Part shown: positions 62,061 to 64,000 of the stretch, in pieces
How positions within the stretch are numbered: position 1 is the first letter of the stretch
How the letters are laid out: each line of letters opens with the position of its first letter
Assembly: GCF_018403245.1 (NCBI RefSeq)
Contig: NZ_BOSH01000013.1
Span: 1-64,000 of the forward strand
Direction of reading: 5' to 3'
DNA from: Paenibacillus sp. J2TS4
GTDB lineage: Bacteria; Bacillota; Bacilli; Paenibacillales; NBRC-103111
DNA: 64,000 nt
Program-made: the position numbers and the translations under genes
The notes under the pieces: model-generated
What the model saw: the letters and a program-made list of their open reading frames with translations, nothing else
The model's database searches: none
What the model was told of the DNA's origin: nothing

Positions 62061-62474
62061 TCCAAAGCTAGGTCCATTTTACTGACTCCCGTTATTATAC
62101 ATCAAATCGATTAAATAGAAATGAACAGAAAATGAAAAGAGCCTTAAATTTGCCGGAAATTCGCTTGGATGCCAAGTTTGACGTACAGCTCAGGATAGTT
62201 AATGTCCAGGTCGAGTCGACGCCTGGCCTGGTGCCGTCGTGCGCATGAATCGTCAGACGGTGGGACGGGCCGATGACCAAGGGAGCTTTACTTGGCAGCT
62301 GCAGGCCAAAAAGGGAGTTAACCGGGTTATCGTAGAAGCAGAGCATCATCAGCGAAGGACTCGCCAAGAAATTATTTCTGTGCTAGATTGATCATAATAC
62401 CTTATTTTCCCTTTTTGGTGCCTCTCGGAGGTCAATAGGGCGGTGGAGATGATCAATTATGAGGAGGTCCCTTC
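62061..62474. other. 414-base gap with possible decayed coding traces
   Basis: On the plus strand an ATG at 62132 opens KRALNLPEIRLDAKFDVQL, closed after 38 residues; a second frame from about 62230 reads NRQTVGRADDQGSFTWQL to a stop near 62390. They may be two pieces of one broken gene, but no family is recognised and no ribosome site is seen. Confidence 0.35.
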
Positions 62475-63386
62475 ATGAACCCGTCACAGGAAGAGCTTAG
62501 AGAACAGCTTTACCGGCTGCTAGGAGATTTGCCGGATCGAAATTTTCCCATCGAGGTGCAAAGAATAGCGGAAGAAACGAGAGAAAAGTATGACCTGGAG
62601 AAACTGCTCCTGCATTGGAACGGGCTGGAGCCGATTCCGGCTTATTTTGTCCGGCCCAAGGAGGCTCGCGGCAAGCTGCCGACGATTCTGTTCAACCATT
62701 CCCACGGAGGAAATTATGCCCTTGGCAAGGACGAACTGCTTCAAGGAAACAGCTATCTGCAGAATCCGCCCTATGCCGAGCAGTTGACCCGTATGGGGTA
62801 TGCGGTTCTAAGTATAGACACCTGGGGCTTTGGCGAAAGAAGGGGCCGCACGGAGAGTGAATTGTTTAAAGAAATGCTCTGGAAAGGGCAGGTTCTTTGG
62901 GGGATGATGGTGTACGACAGCCTGCGGGCGATCGATTATTTGGTCACTCGCGAAGATGTAGATGAGGAGAGGCTGGGGACGCTGGGGATGTCTATGGGAA
63001 GCACTATGTCCTGGTGGACGGCTGCTCTGGACAGCCGCATCCGGGTATGCGTCGACCTTTGTGGTCTGACCGACTATCAGGAGCTGATTCGTGCCCGCGG
63101 GCTGGACGGCCACGGAATTTATTATTACGTTCCCGGGCTGTTAAAGTCCTTTACCACCTCCGAGATCAATGCGCTAATAGCTCCTCGTCCCCATCTGGGA
63201 CTTGCCGGCAACTATGACAAGCTGACTCCGGCGGCAGGTCTGGATCGGATCGATGCCCATCTGCGCAGAGTCTATCGGGAACAAGGGCATCCCGATGCGT
63301 GGAGGATGGTTCGCAGTCCGGGAGGGCATCTCGAAACGGCAGAGATGCGCGCAGAAGTCATTGCCTTTTTAGAGCAATGGTTGTAA
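62475..63386 (+). CDS. Alpha/beta hydrolase (dienelactone hydrolase/acetyl esterase-like)
   Basis: A 303-residue hydrolase. The nucleophile elbow GMSMG puts the serine at residue 173; FNHSHGG forms the oxyanion region; the catalytic histidine is probably in PGGHLETAEMR near the end. The family contains acetyl-xylan and cephalosporin esterases. AGGAGG precedes the ATG. It is a single gene without a clear partner, followed by the second copy of the interspersed repeat. Confidence 0.85.
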   Translation: MNPSQEELREQLYRLLGDLPDRNFPIEVQRIAEETREKYDLEKLLLHWNGLEPIPAYFVRPKEARGKLPTILFNHSHGGNYALGKDELLQGNSYLQNPPYAEQLTRMGYAVLSIDTWGFGERRGRTESELFKEMLWKGQVLWGMMVYDSLRAIDYLVTREDVDEERLGTLGMSMGSTMSWWTAALDSRIRVCVDLCGLTDYQELIRARGLDGHGIYYYVPGLLKSFTTSEINALIAPRPHLGLAGNYDKLTPAAGLDRIDAHLRRVYREQGHPDAWRMVRSPGGHLETAEMRAEVIAFLEQWL

Positions 63387-63438
63387 GAACTCGGCTCCAG
63401 CTTGCAATCAGGTGCTTGATGTTCAATCTCCTTCTAAG

Positions 63439-63635
63439 CAAATGGAGGAGGATTGAAGTGCAAAAATGCCTCTTAAATTATAACTTTTCCCGAAAATGGA
63501 GATTAAAGCGCAAAAGTACCCTCTAAATGGGTGAAATCATCGTTTTTTTTAAATCGGGGAATATAAAGAGCATTTTTACACCTTAATCTCCAAAATGGCT
63601 AAATTGGCAGAATTGAGGTGTACAATTGCACCTTA
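63439..63635 (-). repeat. ~197-bp interspersed repeat, copy 2
   Basis: Inverted copy of 51160-51356. Shared blocks are AGGTGTACAATTGCACCTT (read in reverse), AAACGATGATTT, CCATTTAGAGGGTACTTTTG and GCACTTCAATCCTCCTCCAT. The four internal sub-units are again visible. Confidence 0.88.
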
Positions 63636-63711
63636 TTTTGGTTACTTCCCAATGCAGATAGGGAGCAGCCCCTCCCGCTGAGCCCGAAACTCTAATTTGA
63701 GTTGCTGCGGC

Positions 63712-64000
63712 TTATTTTTTGACTGCTTTCCACAGGGTCCATCTGTCCTTTTCCGTAATCGGCAGGTGTTCGTCGGCTATATGCTCCCTTATATAAGCCA
63801 CAAGGTCAGTCAGCTGATGGTCGTCCAGCTCGTGCAGAATGGAGCGGCCTGTTCGGTTTAATAGATCCGCTGCAAGCCTGTCAAAATTTGAATGAGTTTT
63901 TCTGGATTCCCACAGTTGGAATTCTTCTATGGGCTGGAACCCGGCCTTTTCCAAGGCAGCTACAACTTCAAAGCTGGAGTGTCTGCGCGAATTTTCGAAG
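63712..64000 (-). CDS. SAM-dependent methyltransferase, C-terminal part (cut by window edge)
   Basis: Only the end of the protein is inside the window; the frame is open to 64000 and reads FENSRRHSSFEVVAALEKAG, FQPIEEFQLWESRKTH, RTGRSILHEL, ITEKDRWTLWKAVKK. This resembles the tail of class I methyltransferases acting on small molecules. An internal start at 63954 would drop the preceding part and is not preferred. The family call rests on tail motifs only. Confidence 0.55.
   Translation of the reverse strand, partial: FENSRRHSSFEVVAALEKAGFQPIEEFQLWESRKTHSNFDRLAADLLNRTGRSILHELDDHQLTDLVAYIREHIADEHLPITEKDRWTLWKAVKK

Noticed and set aside
63299..63526. 75-residue frame ending KRKSTL, and a similar one at 51268-51465
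   Set aside because: Both are translations of the interspersed repeat; neither has a ribosome site.

Overview
The window looks like chromosomal DNA from a Gram-positive Firmicute, most likely Paenibacillus or a close relative. Supporting signs are strong AAGGAGG-type ribosome sites, frequent GTG/TTG starts, lipoproteins with Bacillota-type lipoboxes, a Bacillus-style iol operon, an FMN (RFN) riboswitch, a RelQ-like alarmone synthetase, a futalosine-type menaquinone branch, and families of short interspersed intergenic repeats. This assignment is inferred from gene content; no search was run. No tRNA, rRNA or CRISPR array was found.

Layout. 1-2.7 kb: tail of an IS1182-like transposase, a Nudix hydrolase, a GalT-like nucleotidylyltransferase and a repeat-filled gap. 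2.7-11.2 kb: myo-inositol operon iolD-E-C-A-G-B behind two LacI-type operators, then a LacI-family regulator. 12-14.7 kb: a secreted PIG-L deacetylase with a CBM9-like tail. 15-22 kb: a 103-bp tandem repeat and a minus-strand sugar operon (GH4 enzyme, PfkB kinase, ABC binding protein, two permeases, AraC regulator). 22.4-24 kb: mqnB-mqnD, followed by an orphan IS605-type structured end. 24.6-31 kb: zinc-ribbon membrane protein, 81-bp tandem repeats, a 31-aa membrane peptide and an RND efflux pair.

31-40 kb: a mosaic of small genes. It holds a hydrolase/methyltransferase chimera, a riboswitch-controlled DMT transporter, a TrmH/SpoU methylase, a Nudix gene destroyed by a degenerate tnpB, and an rsgA-aph pair behind a leader-peptide attenuator. 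40-48.6 kb: the most system-like locus, with a BlaI-type repressor, an M56 membrane protease, two lipoproteins, an ABC ATPase and two permeases, one of them fused to a lipoprotein-like sensor domain. 48.9-50.8 kb: a two-gene pair of uncharacterised proteins. 51-64 kb: APH-like kinase, oxidoreductase, ABC exporter, decayed genes (retropepsin-like and rtcB remnants), two further promoter/short-ORF/terminator leaders, a YkuK-like protein, an AAA+ ATPase, a GDPD, carbamate kinase, an alarmone synthetase, an alpha/beta hydrolase and a methyltransferase cut by the window edge.

How the genes fit together. The iol genes convert inosose to acetyl-CoA-level products, but no inositol transporter and no iolJ are present here. 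The minus-strand sugar operon has no ATPase and would need a shared one such as MsmX. The BlaI-to-ABC locus reads as a self-regulated envelope-stress or peptide-sensing module. Three leaders of the same design (promoter or strong ribosome site, short ORF, terminator hairpins) lie before rsgA-aph, before nothing, and before an rtcB remnant plus AAA+ gene. This suggests ribosome-mediated attenuation is a local theme.
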